Below, one piece after another: positions 34,210 to 43,605 of a stretch of DNA of 64,000 nucleotides. The DNA lies in NCBI RefSeq assembly GCF_003710825.1, contig NZ_RHHQ01000012.1:62001-126000 (forward strand). Reading direction: 5' to 3'. The stretch is from Brevibacillus fluminis (GTDB taxonomy: Bacteria; Bacillota; Bacilli; Brevibacillales; Brevibacillaceae). The position numbers were made by a program, and so were the translations under genes. The notes under the pieces were generated by a model. It had not been told where the DNA came from. It made no database searches and saw only the letters and a program-made list of their open reading frames with translations. Within the stretch, counting starts at the first letter, position 1. Each line of letters opens with the position of its first letter.

Positions 34210-34262
34210 AACGAGTTTCGAAAAAGCCAAGAAAACAGAGCATCGGATAAGGGGGCAATTAG

Positions 34263-34506
34263 ATGAAAGTCACCCATCTTCTTTCGCTTGTTCCGTTTAT
34301 CGACATGGTGTTCGCTCTGACGCTTGTTACCGGGTGGAGCTGTTGGAATGATTTGCGGGGTGATTACTGTTGTTTATATTACGGTTACTGGAACGACGGT
34401 CGCGACTTTATTCCCGACGCTGTCAAGAGCGGTGCAGGATTTGAATGTGGGGATTGTTGCGTTGGGGGCTAATGTGGTGGTGAAAGAGCGCCCACAGTCG
34501 GTGTGA
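34263..34506 (+). pseudogene. Fusion remnant: DUF3311 N terminus joined to a sodium:solute symporter C terminus
   Basis: The first 20 or so codons (MKVTHLLSLVPFIDMVF) look like the start of a DUF3311 small membrane protein. From about 34324 the homology shifts to another frame: GGAVGMICGVITVVYIT through DLNVGIVALGANVVV, resembling the last helices of a sodium:solute symporter, ending in TGA at 34504-34506. DUF3311 genes normally precede such symporters, so a deletion has probably removed everything between. The missing middle of DUF3311 appears at 38579. The 34507-34790 stretch shows no further gene. Confidence 0.6.
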
Positions 34507-34796
34507 GTGGAGAATGATAGGCGGAAAGATGAAATCCGTTGGCCGATGAGCTGGCGGATTTTTTGTGTGGAAAATGGGGTTTTATGCAACTTTCGTACTT
34601 AAATACATCGACTTCAATAATACGGAAACGATGTCGAACCCGTTTACATATTCGGGCGAAATTTACGTGGGGGAGACAACCCCTATTATATGAGGACGAG
34701 GTTTATAAAACAGTTGATCAAGTGCGGAGAAGAGTAACACGCCACAAATGGGAGCGATTTTTGCGCTACTTGGCATCGGAATGTCTTCATTTTATA

Positions 34797-34856
34797 AAAA
34801 TTTTAAGTTTACCCCACTTTTTTCTTAAATAGTTTTCTCTAACTTATACCTAGGGG
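34797..34856 (+). promoter_or_regulatory. Shared upstream element, copy A
   Basis: Contains AAAATTTTAAG, ACCCCACTTTTTT and GTTTTCTCTAAC, closely similar in order to the element at 37478-37533. It lies 41 bp before the PepSY-like gene. Probably the binding site and promoter controlled by the VanR-like regulator between the two copies. Confidence 0.6.
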
Positions 34857-34897
34857 AAAGAAATCCCCCAAAAACATAAACTCGAAGGAGAGTTAGT

Positions 34898-35521
34898 ATG
34901 AAAAAATTACTTGAAAAAACATCCGTACGTTTGACAGCCTTTGGATTGGTCACTGCGATCGCCGTATCTGGTGGTATACTAGTAAGTGCAAAGGAAAATC
35001 CAACTCAAAATACTGCAGCTCAAAACCAAGATTCTGAGGGATTGTATGCAGGAACTTACAAAAAAGTCAAAGCCTCCGAGGCGCTTGCGGACAAGGATGT
35101 AAAAGCAGCAATCGATCAAGTCTATGCTCAGTTTCCAGAAACAAAATCCTATGAGATTAGTGCTTATGAAGATGTGGTATCAAAAGGCGAGCATGATAAA
35201 TATGTTGTTAACCTTGAAAAAGATTCAAATAACTTTTTTGATTTTGCAGTAGATGCAAAAACGGGGAAAGTTAGCTATACCATACAATCATTGACGGCTT
35301 CTGAAGTTCTTTCATACGCAAAATCCGGGGTAGATAAAATCCATGCCTTGCATCCAGAAACAAAATCGTATGAGATTACAAGTGCCAATGTTATTGACAA
35401 CTTTGTAGGCAACTTTAGCAAATATAACATCACATTTACTGAAAAAGATTCCAAACGCTCGATTACTTTTGGAATAGATGCGAAAACGGGAGAGATTATG
35501 GATTCCTATAAAAAAGAATAG
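34898..35521 (+). CDS. Secreted protein with two PepSY-like repeats
   Basis: 207 residues with a signal peptide of about 31 residues (no lipobox cysteine). Two tandem copies of a roughly 65-residue PepSY-like domain follow, each with FPETKSYEIS or HPETKSYEIT near the start and DAKTG near the end. PepSY domains commonly inhibit or chaperone extracellular peptidases. ATG 34898 after GAAGGAGAG. Encoded next to a VanR/VanS-like system and sharing its upstream motif with the VanY-like peptidase, so it may act on the cell envelope together with that enzyme (inference). Confidence 0.75.
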   Translation: MKKLLEKTSVRLTAFGLVTAIAVSGGILVSAKENPTQNTAAQNQDSEGLYAGTYKKVKASEALADKDVKAAIDQVYAQFPETKSYEISAYEDVVSKGEHDKYVVNLEKDSNNFFDFAVDAKTGKVSYTIQSLTASEVLSYAKSGVDKIHALHPETKSYEITSANVIDNFVGNFSKYNITFTEKDSKRSITFGIDAKTGEIMDSYKKE

Positions 35522-35551
35522 CTTGTAAAAAACTCTCCACTTAAAATGAAG

Positions 35552-35613
35552 TGCACCCCTTTTGGTAGAATAGGAAAAACTCCTTGGAAAACCGATTCAA
35601 GGGGTGCATTTTT
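35552..35613 (+). terminator. Long-loop hairpin after the PepSY gene
   Basis: TGCACCCCTT pairs with AAGGGGTGCA and is followed by TTTTT. The loop is about 40 nt, larger than usual, so this could alternatively be the remnant of a small inverted-repeat element. Confidence 0.6.
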
Positions 35614-35657
35614 GTTTAGCAGCAACAAGCATCTGAAATGAAAATAGGGAGAAAACA

Positions 35658-36353
35658 ATGAAACGCATGACAATATTGATAGCTGACGACGAGGCGGAAA
35701 TTGCGGAGCTAATCGCCTTACACGTAAAAAAAGAAGGTTACGATTATTTTATCGCATCGGACGGGAAGGCAGCGATTCATGCTGTTTCGACGCATTCGAT
35801 TGATTTGGCGATTTTGGATATTATGATGCCCAAGCTGAATGGGTATGAAGTCACCCGACTCATTCGCGAACAGCATAATATACCGATCATCTTTTTGAGT
35901 GCAAAAACGTCTGATCTGGACAAAATCACAGGACTGGTTCAGGGGGCAGACGATTATATGACCAAGCCTTTCAATCCAATGGAGTTGATTGCCCGCGTGA
36001 ATGCCCAGTTGCGACGCTACATACAACTGAATCAACCGGCAACAGTGGGCAAAATGGTTTTGGAGGTGGGGGGCCTGGTCATTTATCCGGATGAGCACAC
36101 CGTTAGCCTGTACGGTGAAACCATCGAGCTAACGCCAAAAGAGTTTGATATATTGTATCTGCTAGCCAGCTATCCGAAGAAAGTATACAGTGCCGAAAAT
36201 ATTTTCCAGCAGGTGTGGGGTGAGGCGTACTATGAAGGCTGTAATACGGTGATGGTGCATATACGAACTTTGCGGAAAAAGCTTGGGGAAGAAAAGACGA
36301 AAAACAAATTTATAAAAACGATTTGGGGTGTGGGGTACTCATTTAATGGCTAA
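35658..36353 (+). CDS. OmpR-family response regulator, VanR-like
   Basis: 231 residues. Receiver domain 1-115 with ADDEAEI, phospho-acceptor Asp in LAILDIMMPKLNGYE (about residue 54) and Lys in MTKPFNP; winged-helix output about 135-230 with ELTPKEFDILYLLASYP and TVMVHIRTLRKKLGE. Overlaps the kinase gene by 8 bp. Closest general resemblance is to VanR-type regulators of envelope functions. ATG after GGGAG. Likely binds the paired elements at 34797 and 37478. Confidence 0.93.
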   Translation: MKRMTILIADDEAEIAELIALHVKKEGYDYFIASDGKAAIHAVSTHSIDLAILDIMMPKLNGYEVTRLIREQHNIPIIFLSAKTSDLDKITGLVQGADDYMTKPFNPMELIARVNAQLRRYIQLNQPATVGKMVLEVGGLVIYPDEHTVSLYGETIELTPKEFDILYLLASYPKKVYSAENIFQQVWGEAYYEGCNTVMVHIRTLRKKLGEEKTKNKFIKTIWGVGYSFNG

Positions 36354-37458
36354 GATGATACGAAGCTTTCGGTTCAAAATGATTGTCCTCCTAGGGCTAA
36401 GCATGCTTCTATCCGGATCCATCACCTATTTGCTCTATAAAGCGCTACAGATTTACTATTGGACTCAGGTGAAGTTTGAAAATCCATTGAGACCGATTCG
36501 CTATTTCATCCGAGACGTGGGGGATATCTACTTTTTTTTACTTATTTTTATTCCGCTTGCTATATTATTTTTCTATATCTTCACCAAACCTTATACAACG
36601 TATTTTCAAGAGCTTTCCACGGGCATTCATCATCTCGCAAATGGTGACTTTTCTCGTCGCATGCATATTTCGTCCAATGACGAGTTCGGGAATATTGCCA
36701 AAGACATGAATCTGGCAAGTGAAAAATTGCAAAAAGCCGTAGAAAGAGGAGATTTTGCCGAAAACAGCAAGAATCAGTTGGTGTTGAATCTGGCGCATGA
36801 TTTGCGTACACCGCTGACTTCCGTTTTAGGCTATTTGGATCTGATTCTACGGGAAGAGCAGTTGACTCTGGAACAAATCAGACATTACGCAACGATTGCT
36901 TTTACCAAGTCGCAACGATTGGAAATGCTCATCGATGAACTGTTCGAAATCACCAGAATGAACTATGGTACGGTCGCCATTGAACAGGACTCAATCGACT
37001 TGGGTGAATTGCTTATCCAGCTAAACGAAGAGTTGTATCCTTCCTTTGAGAAAAATCATCTGATAGCGCGAGTGAATGTGACCCCGCATTTGACGATTCA
37101 AGGAAATGGAGAGCTGCTGGCACGCGTATTCGAGAATTTCCTGACCAATGCCATTCGCTATGGGCATGATGGCCAGTTTGTCGATATCAATAGCTTTCGG
37201 GATGGCGATGAGGTGGTTGTCCAGGTGATCAATTACGGTGACCCGATTCCCGAAAAAGAGCTGCCGCATATATTTGAAATGTTTTATACTGGCGACAAAG
37301 CGCGAACCCAACGGGAGGGGAGCACAGGCCTCGGCTTATTCATTGCCAAAAATATCGTGGAGCAGCATCAGGGGATGGTTTCTGTCCAAAGCAATCTGAT
37401 TCGTACACTTTTTGAAGTGCGGCTACCACATGAATCCGCTTCACAAGAACCGGCATAA
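36346..37458 (+). CDS. Membrane sensor histidine kinase, VanS-like
   Basis: 370 residues. Two membrane helices (about 12-32 and 60-85) with a short external loop, HAMP-like linker to about 145, DHp with LNLAHDLRTPLTSVLGYLDL (His about 152) and catalytic domain with NFLTNAIRYG and GSTGLGLFIAKNIVEQH. The small external loop resembles VanS/intramembrane-sensing kinases. ATG 36346 overlaps the regulator stop; an upstream GTG at 36328 is possible. Partner of the regulator above. Confidence 0.93.
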   Translation: MAKMIRSFRFKMIVLLGLSMLLSGSITYLLYKALQIYYWTQVKFENPLRPIRYFIRDVGDIYFFLLIFIPLAILFFYIFTKPYTTYFQELSTGIHHLANGDFSRRMHISSNDEFGNIAKDMNLASEKLQKAVERGDFAENSKNQLVLNLAHDLRTPLTSVLGYLDLILREEQLTLEQIRHYATIAFTKSQRLEMLIDELFEITRMNYGTVAIEQDSIDLGELLIQLNEELYPSFEKNHLIARVNVTPHLTIQGNGELLARVFENFLTNAIRYGHDGQFVDINSFRDGDEVVVQVINYGDPIPEKELPHIFEMFYTGDKARTQREGSTGLGLFIAKNIVEQHQGMVSVQSNLIRTLFEVRLPHESASQEPA

Positions 37459-37477
37459 AATCTGGCCATGATTTTAG

Positions 37478-37533
37478 AAAAATTTTATTTTCACCCCACT
37501 TTTTCTTTTAACTGTTTTTCCTATCCTGAATGG
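37478..37533 (+). promoter_or_regulatory. Shared upstream element, copy B
   Basis: Contains AAAATTTTAT, CACCCCACTTTTT and GTTTTTCCTATCC, aligned with copy A at 34797. Candidate -10 is TATCCT at 37522-37527. It lies 27 bp before the VanY-like gene. Confidence 0.6.
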
Positions 37534-37559
37534 GTAAAGAGCCAGGGAGGAAACTGAAA

Positions 37560-38414
37560 ATGAAAAAGTGGGTATTTTTGTTTGTCATTTTGATATTGTT
37601 GCTGGGTTATAAAGTCGTTCAACCAAAACTGGGGAGTGGACAAGATCATCAACGTGAAAGACACATTGGGGACTCCTCTCAGGAATATCAAACGATAAAC
37701 ATTGAAAATGGCCAGGTATACCAAGGGAATCTGTTATTGGTCAACAAGGATTATCCTGTTCATCCGGAAGGGATAAAATCTGATGTGGTCGATCTTTCTT
37801 TGCACAAAGAATTGGTCAATGGATATCGGTTGCTTGACGATCGCATTCAGTTGTCAGAGAGCGTAGTGCAAGCATTTACCAAGATGGTCCATGCTGCAAT
37901 CAGCGATCATGTGAGCCATTTTATGATTAACAGCGGGTATCGGAGCCTTGAAGAGCAACGACGGCTCTATAAAGAAATGGGTTCGGACTATGCTTTGCCA
38001 GCGGGCTATAGCGAACACAATTTGGGGGTATCGCTCGATATCGGATCTACGCAAATGAAGATGGAGCAAGCACCTGAAGGAAAGTGGCTGAAAGAAAATT
38101 CCTGGAAATACGGATTTATTTTGCGCTATCCAGAGGACAAGGCGGATATAACAGGGATTAACTATGAACCTTGGCATTACCGCTACATTGGGTTGCCTCA
38201 CAGTGCGATTATGCATGAGCGTCACCTCACTTTGGAGCAATATTTGGATGCTCTGAGAAACGAAAAAGACATGACTGCAATCGTCGATGGTAAAACGTTT
38301 GAAATCTCGTATTATCCAATTTCGCAAAGCGATACGATTCAAGTACCGATCAATCGCCACTATGAGATTTCTGGCGACAATCGGGAAGGAGTCATTGTGA
38401 CCGTGTATCCTTGA
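37560..38414 (+). CDS. Membrane-anchored D-alanyl-D-alanine carboxypeptidase, VanY-like (M15B)
   Basis: 284 residues. One N-terminal membrane helix (about 4-20), then an M15 zinc peptidase domain with GYRSLEEQRRLY, zinc ligands in SEHNLGVSLDIG (SxHxxGxxxD) and EPWHYRYIG. VanY-type enzymes trim the terminal D-Ala from peptidoglycan stems outside the membrane. ATG 37560 follows GGGAGGAAAC; the upstream ATG at 37530 lies within the promoter region. No VanH/A/X-like ligase genes are nearby, so the presence of this gene does not by itself imply glycopeptide resistance. Confidence 0.92.
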   Translation: MKKWVFLFVILILLLGYKVVQPKLGSGQDHQRERHIGDSSQEYQTINIENGQVYQGNLLLVNKDYPVHPEGIKSDVVDLSLHKELVNGYRLLDDRIQLSESVVQAFTKMVHAAISDHVSHFMINSGYRSLEEQRRLYKEMGSDYALPAGYSEHNLGVSLDIGSTQMKMEQAPEGKWLKENSWKYGFILRYPEDKADITGINYEPWHYRYIGLPHSAIMHERHLTLEQYLDALRNEKDMTAIVDGKTFEISYYPISQSDTIQVPINRHYEISGDNREGVIVTVYP

Positions 38415-38496
38415 TGGCGGTGGCCGTGCGCGAGTTTAGGGGCAGTACAGTGATTGAGAGAGAATACGAACTCGAATGAAACGCTTTTGGCATAAC

Positions 38497-38577
38497 TTCA
38501 CGTACATTCATCCAAAGGTGCGCACGATGATTGAGGAGCAATCGGAAAAAGCGCAAGTACCGGTACAGTACTTGACG
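38497..38577 (+). repeat. Partial duplicate of the M42 peptidase gene
   Basis: 81 bp identical to 33928-34008 except for about four substitutions, mostly silent, encoding FTYIHPKVRTMIEEQSEKAQ and a few more residues. It is cut off on both sides and joined to the DUF3311 fragment, so it cannot encode a peptidase. The near identity implies a recent event or gene conversion. Confidence 0.9.
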
Positions 38578-38578
38578 A

Positions 38579-38752
38579 GTGGAGCCGTATGTGCTCGGGA
38601 TGCCGTTCAATCTGTTTTGGGTCGTTCTCTGGGTCGCGCTCACCTCAGCCATCATCGGGCTGAGATGGCGAGGAGACAAAGCTCTTCTATTTGAGAGCGA
38701 GGTAACCCCCTATAATCACAATCTAATAATAAAAATAGGACACACTGAATAA
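38579..38752 (+). pseudogene. DUF3311 fragment
   Basis: In the frame beginning GTG at 38579 the product reads EPYVLGMPFNLFWVVLW then VALTSAIIGLRWRGDKA, the conserved middle of DUF3311 membrane proteins, and runs to TAA at 38750. Its proper N terminus is missing but a matching one lies at 34263. The 38753-38983 stretch after it is AT-rich, with no gene, T-box or clear promoter seen. Confidence 0.65.
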
Positions 38753-38983
38753 ATATAATAGACAAAATTGAGTGAAAATTTATACAATTAGCGCAATGAC
38801 TTACTTAAGTATGAGAAGTAATATTAATCTATTAAAGCTTTATAAGGAACTGAGGTGGTCTTAACCTAAGCGAACCTACGAGCAATAAAGCAGCATGGAT
38901 ATTGGTTGAAGCGGTTGTCAAAATGTCTTACGTTAGGAAGTTGGAAAGCGAACCCATTACTTATGAAACAAGGGGGTAAACTA

Positions 38984-40600
38984 ATGAAGAAACGCAGAAA
39001 ATCACTGTTTTCATCCATTTTCATTCCGATTATTCTGGCATCAACCGTTCTCGCTGGCTGTGGCGGCGGGGGAGGCGGAGACCGCATGTTAACGATCGCG
39101 GAATCCACAGACCCCGGAACCGCAGATGTACAAAAAACGACATCGGAATATACCATTCCATTGAATATTTACGATCGCCTTATAGAGGCCAAAACGGTTT
39201 CGCCAGGTAAATCCGAACTCGTTCCAAGTCTTGCCGAAAGCTGGGACGTGTCGCCGGATGGTCTCACTTATACGTTCCATTTGCGGAAAAACGTGAAATT
39301 CCACAATGGCGAAGTGTTTAAGGCCGATGACGTCTTGTATACGTTTGACCGGATGCTTGATCCAGCGACGAAAGCATTAAATACAGACTTCCTGGACATG
39401 ATCGCTGGCGCGAAAGACCGCATGGATGGCAAAGCGACAAGCGTCAGCGGGATCAAAGTCATCGATGACAATACCATTTCCATAACGTTGGCTAAAGCAT
39501 TTGCACCATTTTTGGCAAATCTGGCGACGCCGCCGGGTTCCATCTATAACCGCAAAGCGACAACCGAAGCGGGCGATCAATTCGGGATCGAGCCGTCCAA
39601 AACGATCGGTACCGGCCCATTCAAAATGAAATCGTGGACAGTCAATGACACTGTCGTGATGGAAGCGAATAAGGACTATTTCCAAGGGGCTCCCAAATTC
39701 GATGGCATCAATTTCAAGTTCGTGCCAGACGCGGAAACGAAGCGAATGATGTTTGAGACTGGCAAGCTCGACGTTTTCGATTTGAGCAGTTCGGCCTCGC
39801 AAATTCCACAATTCCGTGACAATGAAAAATGGAAGAACAACATCGTTTCAGGTCCGATCGTCGGGACGTACTACTATTGTCTGAATGAAGACATTAAGCC
39901 ATTAGACGATGTCAGAGTCAGAAAAGCATTGCAAATGGCAATCGATCGTCAAACACTGATCGATAAGCTGTATTACGGGGAAGGTCAATTGGTGAATGGG
40001 ATTTCGCCACCAGGGCTGCTGGGCTATAATCCAGATTTGCCGAAGATTGAGTTCAACCCGGAAAAAGCAAAACAATTACTGGCCGAAGCAGGGTATCCGA
40101 ACGGGTTTGACATGGAAATCGCCCAAACGACGGAAAGCTCGGAAACACTGAAAATGAATGAAGCCGTACAGGCGATGCTACAAAATGTAGGTGTCAAAGT
40201 AAAGATTACACAATTGGACGAATCTACGTATTTCGCCACAAGAAAAGAAGGGAAACTGCCATCTTATCATGCCGATTGGTCAGCGGATTACAATGACCCA
40301 GACAACTTCTTCTACACGTTCTTCTCTCAGAAAAACACCAAAGCCAGGTCGTATAACTACAAAAACCTGGATGTGAATGCCAAGCTGGAAAAGGCGAGAA
40401 CAATGGTTGACCAAACACAGCGGATCAAAGATTACCAGGAGATGGAGAAAACAATCGTGCAAGATGATGCTGCATGGATACCGCTGTTTGCCTTGAATAA
40501 ATTGTTCGTTGTGCAACCACGCGTGAAAAACTTCCAGGTGTCTTGGAACGGCTGGACTTCGATGAACTATTACGGAATCGAGATTGTTGACGCGAAATAA
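38984..40600 (+). CDS. Peptide ABC transporter substrate-binding lipoprotein (first operon)
   Basis: 538 residues, SBP_bac_5 family (DppA/OppA). Signal peptide with lipobox VLAGC (Cys about residue 26) followed by a Gly run. Family landmarks: [38 protein letters not shown] and [12 protein letters not shown] 38984 follows AAGGGGG; the upstream ATG at 38906 is not preceded by a ribosome site. It opens a five-gene importer operon. A strong hairpin separates it from the permease, which usually yields more binding protein than channel. Specificity (di- or oligopeptide) not determinable. Confidence 0.93.
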   Translation: MKKRRKSLFSSIFIPIILASTVLAGCGGGGGGDRMLTIAESTDPGTADVQKTTSEYTIPLNIYDRLIEAKTVSPGKSELVPSLAESWDVSPDGLTYTFHLRKNVKFHNGEVFKADDVLYTFDRMLDPATKALNTDFLDMIAGAKDRMDGKATSVSGIKVIDDNTISITLAKAFAPFLANLATPPGSIYNRKATTEAGDQFGIEPSKTIGTGPFKMKSWTVNDTVVMEANKDYFQGAPKFDGINFKFVPDAETKRMMFETGKLDVFDLSSSASQIPQFRDNEKWKNNIVSGPIVGTYYYCLNEDIKPLDDVRVRKALQMAIDRQTLIDKLYYGEGQLVNGISPPGLLGYNPDLPKIEFNPEKAKQLLAEAGYPNGFDMEIAQTTESSETLKMNEAVQAMLQNVGVKVKITQLDESTYFATRKEGKLPSYHADWSADYNDPDNFFYTFFSQKNTKARSYNYKNLDVNAKLEKARTMVDQTQRIKDYQEMEKTIVQDDAAWIPLFALNKLFVVQPRVKNFQVSWNGWTSMNYYGIEIVDAK

Positions 40601-40630
40601 AAACGTTTGGAAGAAATAAACCATGCTCCT

Positions 40631-40669
40631 TGTAAAAATAACTACTTTTTCCAAGTAGTTATTTTTACA
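40631..40669. terminator. Perfect hairpin between binding protein and permease
   Basis: TGTAAAAATAACTACTT pairs exactly with AAGTAGTTATTTTTACA across a 5-nt loop. With its internal T-run it may act as an attenuator or mRNA stabiliser inside the operon. Confidence 0.75.
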
Positions 40670-40752
40670 TAGGAAGCGGCTACAAGGGCTGGGAGCCGCA
40701 ACGAGCGGTCAGCAAAAAATAGCCAACAGCAACAAAGAGGAGGAGTGGTTGC

Positions 40753-41673
40753 GTGGGGCACTACATCATTCGCAGGATTCTTATATCGATACCGGTAACA
40801 TTTGGCATTGCACTAATAACGTTTATTCTCTTGAATGTGATTCCGGGTGACCCGATCGCGCTGATGATGAAAGAGCATATCAGCCCAGAGGTTGTTGCCC
40901 GAGTGCGGGCGCAGATGCACTTGGATGATCCGGCGTATTTCCGATTTTTCCGTTATATCTGGGATGCATTGCATGGCGATTTTGGCGTCTCGTATAAGTT
41001 GAATCGATCGGTTTCGTCCCTTCTGATGGATGCTTTTCCGAACACATTGACACTTGCGATTGCAGCAGCTTTGGTATCGTGGATCATTGGTATTCCTGCT
41101 GGTGTTTTATCCGCGGTGAAGAAGCGTTCCTATCTGGACAACTCCATCATGGGGTTTTCCCTACTTGGTGTATCCATTCCGGTCTTTTGGGTTGGGCTGC
41201 TGTTTCAATATGTGTTTGCTTTCTGGTTGGGCATATTGCCGGTTTCTGGATTCAGTGGTCCCGAATATTTGATCATGCCAGCGATCGTGCTTGGCTGGAG
41301 CTCTGCTGGGACGATCTCACGACTTACCCGCTCAAGCCTGCTTGAGGTGATGCGCAATGATTACATTCGTACAGCACGGGCCAAGGGCAATGTTGAGCTC
41401 AAAGTGGTCATGAACCATGCCTTAAAAAACGCAATGCTCCCCGTCGTCACCGTCATGGCGTTGCAAGTCGCCGGGCTTTTGTCGGGGGCGGTCATTACGG
41501 AGAGTGTTTTTGGTATACCGGGAATCGGAAGGATCGCGGTGAATGCGATTCAAAACAGGGACATGCCACTGCTCCAGGGAGCCGTTATGTTTACGACCGT
41601 CCTCGTCATCGTGGGGAATTTGGTTGCCGACATTCTCTATTCACTGATCGACCCACGGATCAAATACGATTGA
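40753..41673 (+). CDS. Peptide ABC transporter permease, DppB type
   Basis: 306 residues, six membrane helices. N-terminal RRILISIPVTFGIALITFILL and VIPGDPIALMM are DppB/GsiC signatures; the ATPase-docking loop is NDYIRTARAKGNVELKVVMNHALKN (about 203-227). GTG at 40753 after GAGGAGGAG. It pairs with the DppC-type permease 15 bp downstream. Confidence 0.94.
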   Translation: MGHYIIRRILISIPVTFGIALITFILLNVIPGDPIALMMKEHISPEVVARVRAQMHLDDPAYFRFFRYIWDALHGDFGVSYKLNRSVSSLLMDAFPNTLTLAIAAALVSWIIGIPAGVLSAVKKRSYLDNSIMGFSLLGVSIPVFWVGLLFQYVFAFWLGILPVSGFSGPEYLIMPAIVLGWSSAGTISRLTRSSLLEVMRNDYIRTARAKGNVELKVVMNHALKNAMLPVVTVMALQVAGLLSGAVITESVFGIPGIGRIAVNAIQNRDMPLLQGAVMFTTVLVIVGNLVADILYSLIDPRIKYD

Positions 41674-41688
41674 AGGAGGGACTAGACG

Positions 41689-42594
41689 TTGAATATTGCG
41701 AGAAATGTGCTCCTGAAAAAAGAAATGCTCGAACCGAGTGATGAATTGGTCAAAGAGACGTTCTGGCAGGATATCTTTAAATCATTACGCAAAGACCGCA
41801 TGGCTGTCGCGGGCGGAATCGTGATCGCGCTGTTCATCCTGATGGCGATCTTTGCCCCGTGGATCGCACCTCATGATCCGTATGCCGTGTCATTGGATCT
41901 GCAATTCCAAAAACCAAGTGCCGAGTATTGGCTAGGAACCGATATGTTTGGTAGAGACGTCTTTTCCAGAATGATTTATGGTTCGCGAATCTCGCTATTG
42001 ATCGGAATTGTTCCGAGCTTGATTACGATGTCAATCGGTATTGTTTTGGGCATTGTCGCGGGATATTTTGGCCGTAGAACAGACTTTGTCATTATGACGA
42101 TTTCGGATATGGTGCTGTCGTTTCCATCCTTGCTGCTGGCGATGGTCGTCATGTATACGCTTGGAGCGAGCCTTTTAAATATATTTATTGCACTGAGCAT
42201 AGTGGGTTGGGCAGGTACGGCGAGGGTCGTTCGCGCACAAACGCTATCATTGAAAAACAAAGAGTTCGTCGAAGCTTCCCGAGCGATTGGGGTTAAGCCG
42301 ATTGTCATCATGCTGCGCCACATTTTGCCGAACTGCATCCCGCAGCTGCTTGTCCTGTTTACATTGGAGATTCCGGGATCGATCTTGTCAGAAGCGAGCC
42401 TGAGTTTTCTTGGAGTAGGCGCACAACCGCCTGCTTCCAGCTGGGGCTTGATGGTTTCCAATGGCAAGGAGTTTTTGTTCAATGCCCCTTGGGTTGCGAT
42501 TTCACCTGGCATCGCGATTTTGCTGATCGTTTTGGCGTTTAACTTTTTGGGCGATGGCCTGCGGGATGCCTTGGATCCATATTTGAAGCAATAG
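41689..42594 (+). CDS. Peptide ABC transporter permease, DppC type
   Basis: 301 residues. N-terminal cytosolic stretch, then six helices; LGTDMFGRDVFSRMIYGSRIS marks the normal short external loop after helix 1, and EFVEASRAIGVKPIVIMLRHILP is the docking loop. TTG start at 41689 with GAAGGAGGG 8 bp upstream. A useful normal-length comparison for the enlarged paralogue at 49700. Confidence 0.93.
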   Translation: MNIARNVLLKKEMLEPSDELVKETFWQDIFKSLRKDRMAVAGGIVIALFILMAIFAPWIAPHDPYAVSLDLQFQKPSAEYWLGTDMFGRDVFSRMIYGSRISLLIGIVPSLITMSIGIVLGIVAGYFGRRTDFVIMTISDMVLSFPSLLLAMVVMYTLGASLLNIFIALSIVGWAGTARVVRAQTLSLKNKEFVEASRAIGVKPIVIMLRHILPNCIPQLLVLFTLEIPGSILSEASLSFLGVGAQPPASSWGLMVSNGKEFLFNAPWVAISPGIAILLIVLAFNFLGDGLRDALDPYLKQ

Positions 42595-42607
42595 GGGGAA
42601 TAAGGGG

Positions 42608-43591
42608 ATGAAACCATCGGATACCGTCTTGGAGATCAACCATTTGCAAACCTACTTTTACACGGACAAGGGTGTTGTCCCTGCCGTCGATGATATAAGC
42701 ATTTCCGTGAAAAAAGGAAAAATCATCGGGATTGTCGGAGAGTCAGGATGCGGCAAAAGCATGACGTCCTTATCAATTATGCAGCTCATCGCGTCTCCCG
42801 GAAAAATTGCCGGAGGAGAAATCCTGTTCCAAAACAAAAACCTGGTGGGACTGTCCAAATCGGAAATGCGCTCACTGCGGGGGAATGAGATTTCAATGAT
42901 TTTTCAGGAGCCGATGACGTCACTAAACCCTGTTTATCCGGTCGGCAAGCAAGTGGCAGAGACGCTTTTGCTCCATAACAAGACGATGCAAAAAGAGGAA
43001 GCGAAACAAAAGGTCATCGATATGTTCAAAATGGTCGGCATTCCCGAGCCAGAAAGGCGATATCGTGCGTTCCCTCACCAGCTGTCAGGTGGATTACGGC
43101 AGCGAGTCATGATTGCGATGGCATTGATTTGTCGTCCGAAGCTGCTGATTGCCGATGAGCCAACAACTGCGCTTGACGTGACGATCGAAGCGCAAATTTT
43201 GAAGCTGATGAAACAGCTTCAGGAAGAGATCGATACGTCGATTATCATGATCACTCATAATTTGGGCATCGTGGCCGAGATGTGCGACTACGTGTACGTC
43301 ATGTACGCCGGAAAAGTGATGGAGCATGCGGATGTGTTTGAGCTGTTTGATCATCCCAAGCATCCATATACAGAAGGCTTGCTCAAATCGATCCCCCGTG
43401 GCAATGTACAGCAAAACAAGAAGAAGGGATTGTACAGTATCGAAGGCATGGTTCCGAATATGTTGAATTTGCCCAAGGGCTGCAGATTCCATCCCAGATG
43501 TATGTATGCAGAAGACGCGTGTAGAGAAATTGAGCCTGATCTTGTAGATACAGGCGACGGGCACATGGTCAGATGCATTAAGTACAAATAA
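42608..43591 (+). CDS. Peptide ABC transporter ATPase, DppD type
   Basis: 327 residues. Walker [11 protein letters not shown]-loop [11 protein letters not shown], signature [15 protein letters not shown], Walker [14 protein letters not shown], switch THNLG, and a C-terminal oligopeptide-transporter extension with conserved cysteines in [16 protein letters not shown], which in this family can bind a [4Fe-4S] cluster. Hetero-dimerises with the DppF-type ATPase encoded next. ATG after AGGGGGAATAAGGGG. Confidence 0.95.
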   Translation: MKPSDTVLEINHLQTYFYTDKGVVPAVDDISISVKKGKIIGIVGESGCGKSMTSLSIMQLIASPGKIAGGEILFQNKNLVGLSKSEMRSLRGNEISMIFQEPMTSLNPVYPVGKQVAETLLLHNKTMQKEEAKQKVIDMFKMVGIPEPERRYRAFPHQLSGGLRQRVMIAMALICRPKLLIADEPTTALDVTIEAQILKLMKQLQEEIDTSIIMITHNLGIVAEMCDYVYVMYAGKVMEHADVFELFDHPKHPYTEGLLKSIPRGNVQQNKKKGLYSIEGMVPNMLNLPKGCRFHPRCMYAEDACREIEPDLVDTGDGHMVRCIKYK

Positions 43592-43605
43592 GAGGGGGTG
43601 TGGCT

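Noticed and set aside
34539..34832. 97-residue plus-strand ORF
   Set aside because: No ribosome site, no recognisable domain, and it runs into the shared upstream element of the PepSY gene; judged non-coding.
34898..38414. Glycopeptide-resistance (vanA-like) gene cluster
   Set aside because: Only VanR/VanS-like and VanY-like genes are present; no D-Ala-D-Lac ligase, VanH or VanX homologue is seen.
38753..38983. T-box or attenuator leader before the first peptide operon
   Set aside because: A GAGGTGGT string was noted at about 38850, but no T-box sequence, specifier stem or terminator is present.
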